Shown: one piece after another, positions 57,180 to 64,000 of the stretch
Layout of the letters: the number at the start of each line of letters is the position of its first letter
Numbering within the stretch: the stretch's first letter is position 1
Source of the DNA: Nocardiopsis listeri NBRC 13360
GTDB lineage: Bacteria; Actinomycetota; Actinomycetes; Streptosporangiales; Streptosporangiaceae
Direction: 5' to 3'
NCBI RefSeq assembly: GCF_001570765.1
Contig: NZ_BCSH01000021.1
Coordinates: 48,161 to 112,160 of the forward strand
DNA: 64,000 bases
Notes under the pieces: model-generated
The model's input: the letters and a program-made list of their open reading frames with translations, nothing else
Told to the model about the DNA's origin: nothing
Databases searched by the model: none
Program-made: the position numbers and the translations under genes

Positions 57180-57584
57180 TCAGTCGTCCTCTTCGCCATC
57201 GGCCAGGACGTGCAGTCGGGCCAAGTGCTCGCCGTCGTCCTCGCCGTGACGGGCGACGTACACCTCCCGGGCCTCGTCCGCGACGTCGCCGATCTCGTCC
57301 TCGAAGCCGTAGTCGATGAGGTCGTCCAGGAGATCGAGTGCGCGATGGAGGGGATCATCCTCCTCGTCGTCATCCTCGCTCTTGGCGGGCAGGTGCGCGT
57401 TGACCAGGGACAGCACGACGGCGCGTGCCTCCTCGACCGCGCTCTCCGCGCCGGCGGCACCGCTCAGGCGGATGCGGGTGATGGGGTCCTCGTCGGCGAT
57501 CAGCATGAGCTGTTCGGTGAGCCAGGCGCTGTCCTGACCTTCGAGGAACGCGGTGAGGGACGCGTCGTCCAGGGGTGTGTCCAT
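57180..57584 (-). CDS. acidic protein of unknown function
   Basis: 134 residues, very rich in Asp/Glu. It has an N-terminal helical part SLTAFLEGQDSAWLTEQLML, then a helical repeat-like part ending in DDEEDDPLHRALDLLDDLID. The tail is GFEDEIGDVADEAREVYVAR. The first part resembles the helical segments found next to SWIM zinc-finger proteins (DUF6880-like), but no SWIM gene is adjacent. ATG 57584. Function is unknown. Confidence 0.6.
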   Translation of the reverse strand: MDTPLDDASLTAFLEGQDSAWLTEQLMLIADEDPITRIRLSGAAGAESAVEEARAVVLSLVNAHLPAKSEDDDEEDDPLHRALDLLDDLIDYGFEDEIGDVADEAREVYVARHGEDDGEHLARLHVLADGEEDD

Positions 57585-57909
57585 TCGCAGATCATAGGAC
57601 GCTCGAAGGGTCCTTGGTCCGAAACGGACACCATGTCGGAAAAGTTAAATCATCCTATGACCGGATAACTTTGAGGGAATGTACTGAAGCGAGTACTCAG
57701 GGTCATGGGATTCGGGTTTCCGTTGCACCCTTTAAGATCCCGAACAGTTGAACACCTGGACGCGAAAAACCGAGCTATGGATCACGGCACAGATCTGAAA
57801 CGGTTGTATTAATACCCAGCCGTCTATCTTCCCAGGGGCTCGTGAACCGGTTTAGGGTCCACAGCAATCGTTCTGGGCCTCAACCCCACGTCCCCCTGAG
57901 GTGGACCAC
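57585..57909. promoter_or_regulatory. regulatory region of the second Opp-type operon
   Basis: This 325-bp, A/T-rich gap holds no gene. Two LacI-operator-like sites are present: TCTGAAACGGTTGTAT (57794-57809; 11 of 16 matches to the 34072 site) and CGTGAACCGGTTTAGG (57841-57856; 12 of 16). Between and over them lie TTGTAT (57804-57809) and TATCTT (57825-57830), a weak promoter with 15-bp spacing. The arrangement suggests repression by a LacI-type protein; which one is unknown. Confidence 0.55.
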
Positions 57910-59577
57910 ATGTTCACGAAGTCTTCCCGAAAGCCGCTCGGTCTCGTGGCCGTCGCGGCGTCGCTCACCCTGGTGGCGACAGCCTGTGCGGAGAGTGACC
58001 GCGGCTCCGGCGACGGCGAGCAGCCGTTCGTCTTCGGGGCCGCCGGTGACATCACGTCACTGGATCCCTTCCTCACCAACGACGGCGAGACCTACCGTTA
58101 CAGCCGGCAGGTCTTCGAAACCCTTCTCGACCACGAATCCGGTGGTTCGGAAATCGTCGGCGGTCTCGCCGAGACCTGGGATCAGTCCGAGGACGGCACC
58201 GTCTGGACCTTCAACCTCCGCGACAACGTCACCTTCCACGACGGCGACGAATTCAACGCCGAGGTCGTCTGCGCCAATTTCGATCGCTGGAACAATCTGA
58301 CCGGTGCCTACCAGAGCTCCAACCTGTCCTACTACTGGCAGTCGATCTTCGGTGGATTCGCCGAGCCCGACGAGGACTACAGCACCGGAGAATCCCGTTA
58401 CGTCTCCTGTGACGCCGAGGACGAGCTCACCGCCGTCATCGAGATCTCCGAGTACTCCTCGATCTTCCCCGGTGGATTCAGCCTCGCCGCCTTCGGCATC
58501 ATGAGCCCCACCACCCTGGAGACCATGGAGGGCCAGGAGGTCACCGGTGAAGAGGGCAACCTGAGCCTCCCCGACTTCGCCCAGAGCGCCGGCTCACTCG
58601 CCGGCACCGGTCCGTTCACCGTCGAGGAATGGAACCAGGACCAGGCCGAGGTCACCCTCAACCGGTACGACGACTACTGGGGCGACCCGGCGGGCTTCGA
58701 GACCATGATCCTGCGGAGCATCCCCGACGAGACCGCCCGCCGCCAGGCGCTGGAGGCCGGTGACATCCAGGGCTACGACCTGGTCGCCCCGGCCGACGTC
58801 GCGCCGCTGGAGGACGCCGGTTTCCAGGTGCCCACCCGTGACGTGTTCAACGTCCTGTACATGGCCTACCAGCAGGAGAGCCACGAGGCGCTCGCCGAGA
58901 TGGAGGTCCGTGAGGCCCTCTCCCACGCGGTGGACCGCCAGCGCATCGTCGACACCATCCTCCCCGAGGGTGGCGAGGTCGCCACGCAGTTCCACCCGGA
59001 CACCCTCGACGGTTGGTCCGAGGACGTGCGGACCTTCGACTACGACCCGGACAAGGCCCGCGAGATGCTCGCCGACGCCGGGTACGAAGACGGCTTCGAC
59101 GTCGAGTTCTGCTACCCGACCGAGGTCACCCGCCCGTACATGCCCGCCCCCAAGGACATCTTCGACGTCATCACCGAAGACCTCCAGGAGGTCGGCGTCA
59201 CCGTGGAGGCCACCCCCTACGAGTGGTCCGTCTACTCCGGCCAGGTCGACAGCGGCAACTGCCCGATGTACCTGCTCGGCTGGACCGGTGACTACAACGA
59301 CGCCTACAACTTCATCGGCACCTGGTTCTCCACCCACAACGACGCGTGGGGCATGGACGAGGAAGAGCTCTTCGACAAGATGACCGAGGTGAGCACCAAC
59401 CCCGACGAGGAAGAGCGCGTCGCCGGTTACCAGGAGCTCAACGAGATGGTCATGGACGCCCTGCCGGGGCTGCCCATCTCCAGCTCCCCGCCCTCGATCG
59501 CCTTCTCGCCCGACGTCGAGCCGCCCAACGTCAGCCCGCTGACGCAGGAGAACTTCGGCGAAGCCTCCTGGAAGTAG
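57910..59577 (+). CDS. ABC transporter substrate-binding lipoprotein, family 5 (second system)
   Basis: 555 residues from ATG 57910, with GAGGTGG upstream. Lipobox VATAC with Cys26. SBP_bac_5 signatures: SLDPFLTNDGETYRYSRQVF, GGLAETWDQSEDGTVWTFNL, NVTFHDGDEFNAEVVCANFD and VREALSHAVDRQRIVDTI. Extra Cys pairs (VVC-NFD and VSCDAED regions) may form disulphides. The ligand may be peptide or oligosaccharide; no hydrolase gene is next to it. The LacI-like operators upstream point to sugar control. Confidence 0.9.
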   Translation: MFTKSSRKPLGLVAVAASLTLVATACAESDRGSGDGEQPFVFGAAGDITSLDPFLTNDGETYRYSRQVFETLLDHESGGSEIVGGLAETWDQSEDGTVWTFNLRDNVTFHDGDEFNAEVVCANFDRWNNLTGAYQSSNLSYYWQSIFGGFAEPDEDYSTGESRYVSCDAEDELTAVIEISEYSSIFPGGFSLAAFGIMSPTTLETMEGQEVTGEEGNLSLPDFAQSAGSLAGTGPFTVEEWNQDQAEVTLNRYDDYWGDPAGFETMILRSIPDETARRQALEAGDIQGYDLVAPADVAPLEDAGFQVPTRDVFNVLYMAYQQESHEALAEMEVREALSHAVDRQRIVDTILPEGGEVATQFHPDTLDGWSEDVRTFDYDPDKAREMLADAGYEDGFDVEFCYPTEVTRPYMPAPKDIFDVITEDLQEVGVTVEATPYEWSVYSGQVDSGNCPMYLLGWTGDYNDAYNFIGTWFSTHNDAWGMDEEELFDKMTEVSTNPDEEERVAGYQELNEMVMDALPGLPISSSPPSIAFSPDVEPPNVSPLTQENFGEASWK

Positions 59578-59584
59578 TACCTCC

Positions 59585-59618
59585 GCCGGGCCCGACCGCC
59601 ACGCCGGTCGGGCCCGGC
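59585..59618 (+). terminator. strong intercistronic hairpin after binding-protein gene
   Basis: A perfect 13-bp stem (59585-59597 with 59606-59618) begins 8 bp after the stop of the binding-protein gene and 100 bp before the permease start. It is expected to be a partial terminator or RNA stabiliser. Confidence 0.65.
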
Positions 59619-59718
59619 ACCACGGGTGCCCCATGGCGGTGTCCCCCCGTCGCCGCACCTCCCCTGGGGCGATCCCCCGATCATCCGAACCTTCCACCAC
59701 TGGCGAAAGGCGGCGAAG

Positions 59719-60723
59719 GTGCTGCGATTCATCGTCAGGCGACTCCTACAGCTCATCCCGACACTGGGTGGCCTGTCGATCCTGCTGTTCGTCTGGCTCC
59801 AACGGCTGCCGGGCGGGCCGGAGTACGCCCTCCTCCCCGACGACGCGACCCCTGAACAGCGTGCGATGCTGCGGCGGTCGCTCGGCCTGGACGAACCACT
59901 CATGGTTCAGTACCTGGCCTTCCTGCGCAGAATCGCCCAAGGCGACCTCGGGACATCGCTCCAGACCTCACGTCCGGTCCTGGACGAGTTCTTCCTCAGG
60001 TTCCCGGCGACGTTCGAGCTGGGCGTGACCGCGATCCTCATCGCCGTCATCATCGGACTTCCGCTCGGTTACCTCGCCGCGCGCCGCCGCGGCACCATCC
60101 TGGACTTCGCCGCCGTCGGCGGTTCCCTCCTGGGCATCTGCACCCCGGTCTTCTTCCTCGCGTTCATCCTCAAGGTGGTCTTCGCCGAGGGCATGGGGTG
60201 GTTCCCCTCGGCCTTCCGGCTCTCCCCGGGGCTCACCCGCACCGACATCACCGGATTCGTCGTCCTGGACGGTGTCATGACCCGTGAATGGGACGTGGTC
60301 TGGGACGCGCTCGCCCACCTGGCCCTGCCGGGGCTGGCGCTGGCGTCCATCCCGTTGGCCGTCATCACCCGTATGACCAGGGCGAGCGTCCTGGAGGTGA
60401 TGGAAGAGGACTACGTGCGCACGGCCAACGCCAAGGGTCTGCACCGGACCACGGTCCGCACCCGCCACGTGCTGCGCAACGCCCTGTTGCCGGTGGTCAC
60501 CGCCGTCGGTCTGCTCACCGGCAGCCTCTTCGCGGGGGCCGTCCTCACCGAGAGCGTGTTCGCCTTCCCGGGCATCGGTTCGTTCGTGTACATCGCCACC
60601 CAGGAACGCGACTATCCGGTCCTGACCGGGTTCATCCTGCTCATCGCCACCATGTACGTGTTCATCAACCTCCTGGTCGACATCTCGTACAGCCTCCTCG
60701 ACCCGAGAGTGCGGGCCCAGTGA
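59719..60723 (+). CDS. Opp/Dpp-type ABC transporter permease (OppB-like, second system)
   Basis: 334 residues. LRFIVRRLLQLIPTLGGLSI is the classical OppB start, followed by LPGGPEYALLPDDATPEQRA and QGDLGTSLQTSRPVLDEF. The EAA loop is YVRTANAKGLHRTTVRTRHV. Six membrane segments. GTG 59719 has AAAGG 8 nt upstream; the open frame to 59626 is not supported. The stop overlaps the next ATG (TGATG). Confidence 0.92.
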   Translation: MLRFIVRRLLQLIPTLGGLSILLFVWLQRLPGGPEYALLPDDATPEQRAMLRRSLGLDEPLMVQYLAFLRRIAQGDLGTSLQTSRPVLDEFFLRFPATFELGVTAILIAVIIGLPLGYLAARRRGTILDFAAVGGSLLGICTPVFFLAFILKVVFAEGMGWFPSAFRLSPGLTRTDITGFVVLDGVMTREWDVVWDALAHLALPGLALASIPLAVITRMTRASVLEVMEEDYVRTANAKGLHRTTVRTRHVLRNALLPVVTAVGLLTGSLFAGAVLTESVFAFPGIGSFVYIATQERDYPVLTGFILLIATMYVFINLLVDISYSLLDPRVRAQ

Positions 60724-61736
60724 TGCCTACGACACCGAGCTCCCAAAGCCCTTCCGAGACCGAAGAGAAGACGCCCCTCCACAAGCGCAAGGCCGCCAAG
60801 GTCGACCGGCTCGCCGAACTCATGGGCGACCGGGGCGACGACGGCCACGGTGCCGGGGTCTGGCGCGAGGCCTTCGGACGCATGCGGCGCAGCCCCATGG
60901 CGATCAGTGGCGCGATCATCGTCGTCATGTTCTTGCTGGTGGCGCTGTTCTCACCGCTCATCGCCCCCTACAGCCCGACCTCACAGGCCTGGGGCAGCGA
61001 GGTCTTCCCCAACCGCAACGAGTTCGTCGGACCACGCGCCGAGAACTGGTTGGGCCTGGACCACCTCGGCCGCGACATGTTCTCCCGCATGGTGATCGGA
61101 GCCCGCCAGACCCTCATGGTCGGTGTGGTCGCCACCTTCGTCGGCTTCCTGTTCGGTGCCCTGCTCGGCGGCGTCGCCGGCGGCTGCACGGTCCTCGGTG
61201 GCCGGTGGGGGCGCCAGGTCGACAACGTCATCATGCGCGTCATCGACATGATGCTCGCGCTGCCGTCCCTGCTGCTGGCCGTCACCGTCGCCGCGCTCGT
61301 CGGACCCAGCCTGACCACCGTCATGCTCGCGGTCGGTATCGCCCAAATCCCGATCTTCGCCCGGCTGCTGCGCGGCGCGATGATCTCCCAGGGCAACCGC
61401 GAGTACGTACTGGCCGCGCAGGCCATGGGCGTGCGCAGCCACAAGATCGCCCTGACGCACATCCTGCCCAACTCCATGGGGCCGGTGCTCGTCCAGTCCA
61501 CGCTCACCCTGGCGACCGCCATCATCGACGCGGCCGCCCTGTCCTACCTGGGTCTGGGCAACCCCGACGCGAACTTCCCGGAGTGGGGCACGATGCTCTC
61601 CGAGGCCCAACGGTTCCTGTCCAGCGCTCCGGCCCTGGCCGTCTACCCGGCCCTGGGCATCATCATCACCGCGCTCGGCTTCACCCTCCTGGGAGAGTCC
61701 CTGCGTGAGGCGCTCGACCCGAAGTTGAGGAAGTGA
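60723..61736 (+). CDS. Opp/Dpp-type ABC transporter permease (OppC-like, second system)
   Basis: 337 residues. A charged cytosolic N-terminus of about 60 residues (lysine-rich HKRKAAKVDRL) precedes six membrane segments. AENWLGLDHLGRDMFSRMVI is the OppC hallmark; EYVLAAQAMGVRSHKIALTH is the EAA loop; AALSYLGLGNPDANFPEWGT is the C-terminal signature. Coupled to the preceding permease by a 1-bp overlap. Confidence 0.93.
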   Translation: MPTTPSSQSPSETEEKTPLHKRKAAKVDRLAELMGDRGDDGHGAGVWREAFGRMRRSPMAISGAIIVVMFLLVALFSPLIAPYSPTSQAWGSEVFPNRNEFVGPRAENWLGLDHLGRDMFSRMVIGARQTLMVGVVATFVGFLFGALLGGVAGGCTVLGGRWGRQVDNVIMRVIDMMLALPSLLLAVTVAALVGPSLTTVMLAVGIAQIPIFARLLRGAMISQGNREYVLAAQAMGVRSHKIALTHILPNSMGPVLVQSTLTLATAIIDAAALSYLGLGNPDANFPEWGTMLSEAQRFLSSAPALAVYPALGIIITALGFTLLGESLREALDPKLRK

Positions 61737-61738
61737 CC

Positions 61739-62824
61739 ATGAGTTCCAGCACGCCGCTGTTGGCGGTGGACGAGCTGTCCGTGGTGTTCCACCGGCGCGG
61801 GTCCGGTGAAACGCGCGCCGTCGACGGAGTCTCCTTCAGCCTGGAGGAAGGCCGCGTCACGGGTCTGGTCGGCGAGTCCGGCTGTGGCAAGAGCGTCACC
61901 TCCCTGGCCCTGATGGGGCTCCTTCCGGACCGCGGGGTCAAGGTCGGTGGCAGCGCCGTCATGCAGCTACCCGACGGTGAGGCGGACCTGCTTCGCCTCT
62001 CCCAGCGCCGCCTGCGGGACCTGCGCGGATCCCAGATGGCGATGATCTTCCAGGACCCGCTCAGCTCGCTCAACCCGGTGGTCCCCATCGGCATGCAGGT
62101 CACCGAGATCCTCAAGCGGCACCGGGGGATGCGCGGGGTCGCCGTCCGCAAGGAGGCCGCCGACCTGCTGTACCGGGTGGGCATCCCCGACCCCACCCGA
62201 CGGCTCGACGAGTATCCGCACCAGCTGTCCGGTGGAATGCGTCAGCGCGCGCTCATCGCCATGGCGGTGGCCTGCAAGCCCCGCCTGATGATCGCGGACG
62301 AGCCCACCACCGCCCTGGACGTCACCATCCAGGCGCAGATCCTGGAACTGCTCAAAGACCTGGTCACCGAGGAGGGCACCGCCCTGCTCATGATCACCCA
62401 CGACCTGGGCGTGGTGGCCGGGCTGTGCGACGACATCAACGTCCTGTACGCCGGGCGGGCGGTGGAGACCGCGCCGCGCGAACCGTTGTTCGCCGACCCC
62501 ACGCACCCCTACACCGTGGGGCTGCTCGGGTCCATTCCGAGACTCGACGCCCCACGCGGGGAATCGCTCACCCCGGTGCGCGGTTCGGCCAACGACAACA
62601 TCGCCTGGGTGGACGGTTGCGCGTTCGCGCCCCGCTGCGACCACTACACGATGGAGTGCCTCCAGGGACCGCCCCCGCTGGTGAGCGTGGAGAAGGGTGA
62701 CGGCGGCGACGACGGCGGACACGTTCACCGTTGCGTCAACCCCATCGACCACGCGGCGGTGGCGGACCGGGCGGTCCTGGACAGCCCGACCGTGGCCGAC
62801 GAAGACGAGGAGGAGCGGGGATGA
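61739..62824 (+). CDS. Opp/Dpp-type ABC transporter ATP-binding protein (OppD-like, second system)
   Basis: 361 residues from ATG 61739 with GAGGAAG upstream. Walker [15 protein letters not shown]-loop [12 protein letters not shown], signature [11 protein letters not shown], Walker [15 protein letters not shown]-loop MITHDLG. C-terminal extension with [14 protein letters not shown], then a long acidic tail of about 40 residues. Its stop overlaps the next start (ATGA). Confidence 0.94.
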   Translation: MSSSTPLLAVDELSVVFHRRGSGETRAVDGVSFSLEEGRVTGLVGESGCGKSVTSLALMGLLPDRGVKVGGSAVMQLPDGEADLLRLSQRRLRDLRGSQMAMIFQDPLSSLNPVVPIGMQVTEILKRHRGMRGVAVRKEAADLLYRVGIPDPTRRLDEYPHQLSGGMRQRALIAMAVACKPRLMIADEPTTALDVTIQAQILELLKDLVTEEGTALLMITHDLGVVAGLCDDINVLYAGRAVETAPREPLFADPTHPYTVGLLGSIPRLDAPRGESLTPVRGSANDNIAWVDGCAFAPRCDHYTMECLQGPPPLVSVEKGDGGDDGGHVHRCVNPIDHAAVADRAVLDSPTVADEDEEERG

Positions 62825-63915
62825 GCCTGCTGGAGATCAAGGACCTCAAGGTCCACTTCCCGATCAAGCGCGGCGTGCTCATCGACCGCACCATCGGGCA
62901 CGTCCAAGCCGTCGACGGGGTGTCGCTGAACGTCGAGAAGGGCCAGACCTACGGCCTCGTCGGCGAATCCGGTTGCGGCAAGACCACCCTGGGCCGGGCC
63001 GTCCTACGCCTCAACGAGATCACCGAGGGCGAAGTGTGGTTCGGTGGGCGTGACCTCGCCGGACTGGACCCCGAGTCCATGCGCCGCGAACGCGCCAACC
63101 TCCAGATGGTCTTCCAGGACCCGCTGGGCAGCCTCAACCCGAGGCAGACCGTCGGCGCCATCCTCATGGAAGGTCTGGAGACCCACGGCATCGGCGGGCC
63201 CGAGGAGATCTCCGAAGGCATCGGCGCCAAGGAACGCCGGCGACTGATCCGGGAGGACCGGCGAGCCCGCATCGTCGACGCACTGGAACGGGTGGGCCTG
63301 TCCGCCAAGGCGCTCAAGCGCTACCCGCACGAGTTCTCCGGGGGCCAGCGCCAGCGCATCGGTATCGCCCGCGCGCTGGTCCTCCAACCGGACCTGATCA
63401 TCTGCGACGAACCCGTGTCCGCGCTGGACGTGTCCATCCAGGCGCAGGTGCTCAACCTCCTGGAGGAACTCCAGGACGAGATGGGACTGACGTACCTGGT
63501 GATCGCCCACGACCTCGCGGTCGTGCGGCACGTCAGCGACGTCGTCGGAGTGATGTACCTGGGTGCGCTGGTGGAAGAGGCCACCAGCGACGAGATGTAC
63601 GAGACCCCGATGCACCCCTACACCCGTTCGCTGATGTCGGCGGTGCCGGTCCCCGATCCGACGGTCGAGGACTCCCGCGAGCGGATCCTGCTCGCCGGCG
63701 ACCTGCCCTCGCCCGCGAACCCGCCGACCGGCTGTCGGTTCCACACCCGGTGCCCCTGGCGCCAGGAGGAGTTGTGCGACACCGAGCGGCCCGAGCTGCG
63801 CCTGCTGAAGAGCGGCACCCACCGGGTGGCCTGCCATTACGCCGAGCAGATCCTGTCCGGTGAGATCCAGCCCAGCGAGGAACGGGCGGATCGGATCGTG
63901 CACGGCGCGAGTTGA
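62821..63915 (+). CDS. Opp/Dpp-type ABC transporter ATP-binding protein (OppF-like, second system)
   Basis: 364 residues. Walker A GESGCGKTTLGRA, Q-loop MVFQDPLGSLNP, signature EFSGGQRQRIG, Walker B LIICDEPVSALDV, H-loop VIAHDLA. The C-terminal cysteine cluster GCRFHTRCPWRQEELC is complete. An insertion of about 25 residues after the Q-loop (HGIGGPEEISEGIGAKERR) is longer than in the first system. Last gene of the operon. Confidence 0.94.
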   Translation: MSLLEIKDLKVHFPIKRGVLIDRTIGHVQAVDGVSLNVEKGQTYGLVGESGCGKTTLGRAVLRLNEITEGEVWFGGRDLAGLDPESMRRERANLQMVFQDPLGSLNPRQTVGAILMEGLETHGIGGPEEISEGIGAKERRRLIREDRRARIVDALERVGLSAKALKRYPHEFSGGQRQRIGIARALVLQPDLIICDEPVSALDVSIQAQVLNLLEELQDEMGLTYLVIAHDLAVVRHVSDVVGVMYLGALVEEATSDEMYETPMHPYTRSLMSAVPVPDPTVEDSRERILLAGDLPSPANPPTGCRFHTRCPWRQEELCDTERPELRLLKSGTHRVACHYAEQILSGEIQPSEERADRIVHGAS

Positions 63916-63919
63916 GTGA

Positions 63920-63970
63920 ACGCGAACGCGCGGATGTCCTGGCGTGGTGGGGGCGCCCGCGCGTTCGCGT
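63920..63970 (+). terminator. intrinsic terminator of the second Opp-type operon
   Basis: A perfect 13-bp inverted repeat (63920-63932 with 63958-63970) starts 5 bp after the OppF-like stop. The intervening 25 nt is G/T-rich. The remaining 30 bp of the window show no feature. Confidence 0.7.
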
Positions 63971-64000
63971 GTGCGGCGGGTTCCGGCAGGTGGGTGGTGT

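Overview
The window is chromosomal DNA of a high-GC actinomycete, most likely Nocardiopsis or a close relative in the Nocardiopsidaceae. The evidence is the strong G/C bias at third codon positions, frequent GTG/TTG starts, a 1210-residue fused E2o-E1o 2-oxoglutarate decarboxylase (Kgd) followed by a DUF6104 gene, a SigB/SigF-type sigma factor with an RsbW-like partner, and an XRE regulator of the DUF5753 type. A 14-bp palindrome identical to the known CebR/CelR operator of Streptomyces and Thermobifida also fits. I see no rRNA, tRNA, insertion sequence, prophage or CRISPR array. The genus is an inference.

Layout. 1-2.4 kb (minus): sigma factor (cut by the left edge), anti-sigma kinase, diamine-type acetyltransferase, methyltransferase. 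2.6-5.5 kb (minus): polar amino-acid ABC importer. 5.8-8.8 kb (plus): malic enzyme and a membrane-anchored serine beta-lactamase-like hydrolase. 8.8-10.9 kb (minus): HicB-like protein, long-tailed PadR regulator, DUF4097 protein. 11.1-15 kb (minus): DUF6104 and kgd. 15.5-21.9 kb: BlaI-like repressor, MFS exporter, SUFU-domain protein, rlmN with a VTT membrane protein, an alpha/beta hydrolase and a small CxxC protein. 22.1-29.7 kb: two class III aminotransferases, mmsA and two PucR regulators, a beta-alanine/GABA-type amine catabolism region. 29.8-34.0 kb: a 1045-residue SF1-helicase-like protein with destroyed Walker motifs, then a Nei/Fpg DNA glycosylase.

34.1-43.5 kb (plus): a LacI regulator, an Opp/Dpp-type ABC importer and a GH2 beta-mannosidase, read here as a beta-manno-oligosaccharide utilisation locus. 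It carries three copies of a 16-bp LacI-type operator plus the CebR/CelR palindrome. 43.8 kb: cold-shock protein. 44.1-50.6 kb: glycerol regulon (glpD, glpF, glpK and an IclR/GylR regulator) with four copies of a 15-bp operator; an XRE regulator is inserted in the middle. 50.7-53.5 kb: threonine aldolase, a DJ-1/PfpI protein lacking its nucleophile cysteine, a membrane protein and a candidate small RNA or structured 3' UTR. 53.7-56.5 kb: gluconate uptake (gntP), FadR-type regulator and gluconokinase. 56.6-57.6 kb: two unknown genes. 57.9-63.9 kb (plus): a second complete Opp/Dpp-type ABC importer whose promoter region carries two imperfect copies of the operator seen at 34-35 kb.

The strongest candidates for new biology are the catalytically dead helicase-like protein at 29.8-33.0 kb and the regulatory code of the two Opp-type transporters. 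The glycerol operators are a clear, testable regulon. In all three ABC operons an inverted repeat sits between the binding-protein gene and the first permease gene.
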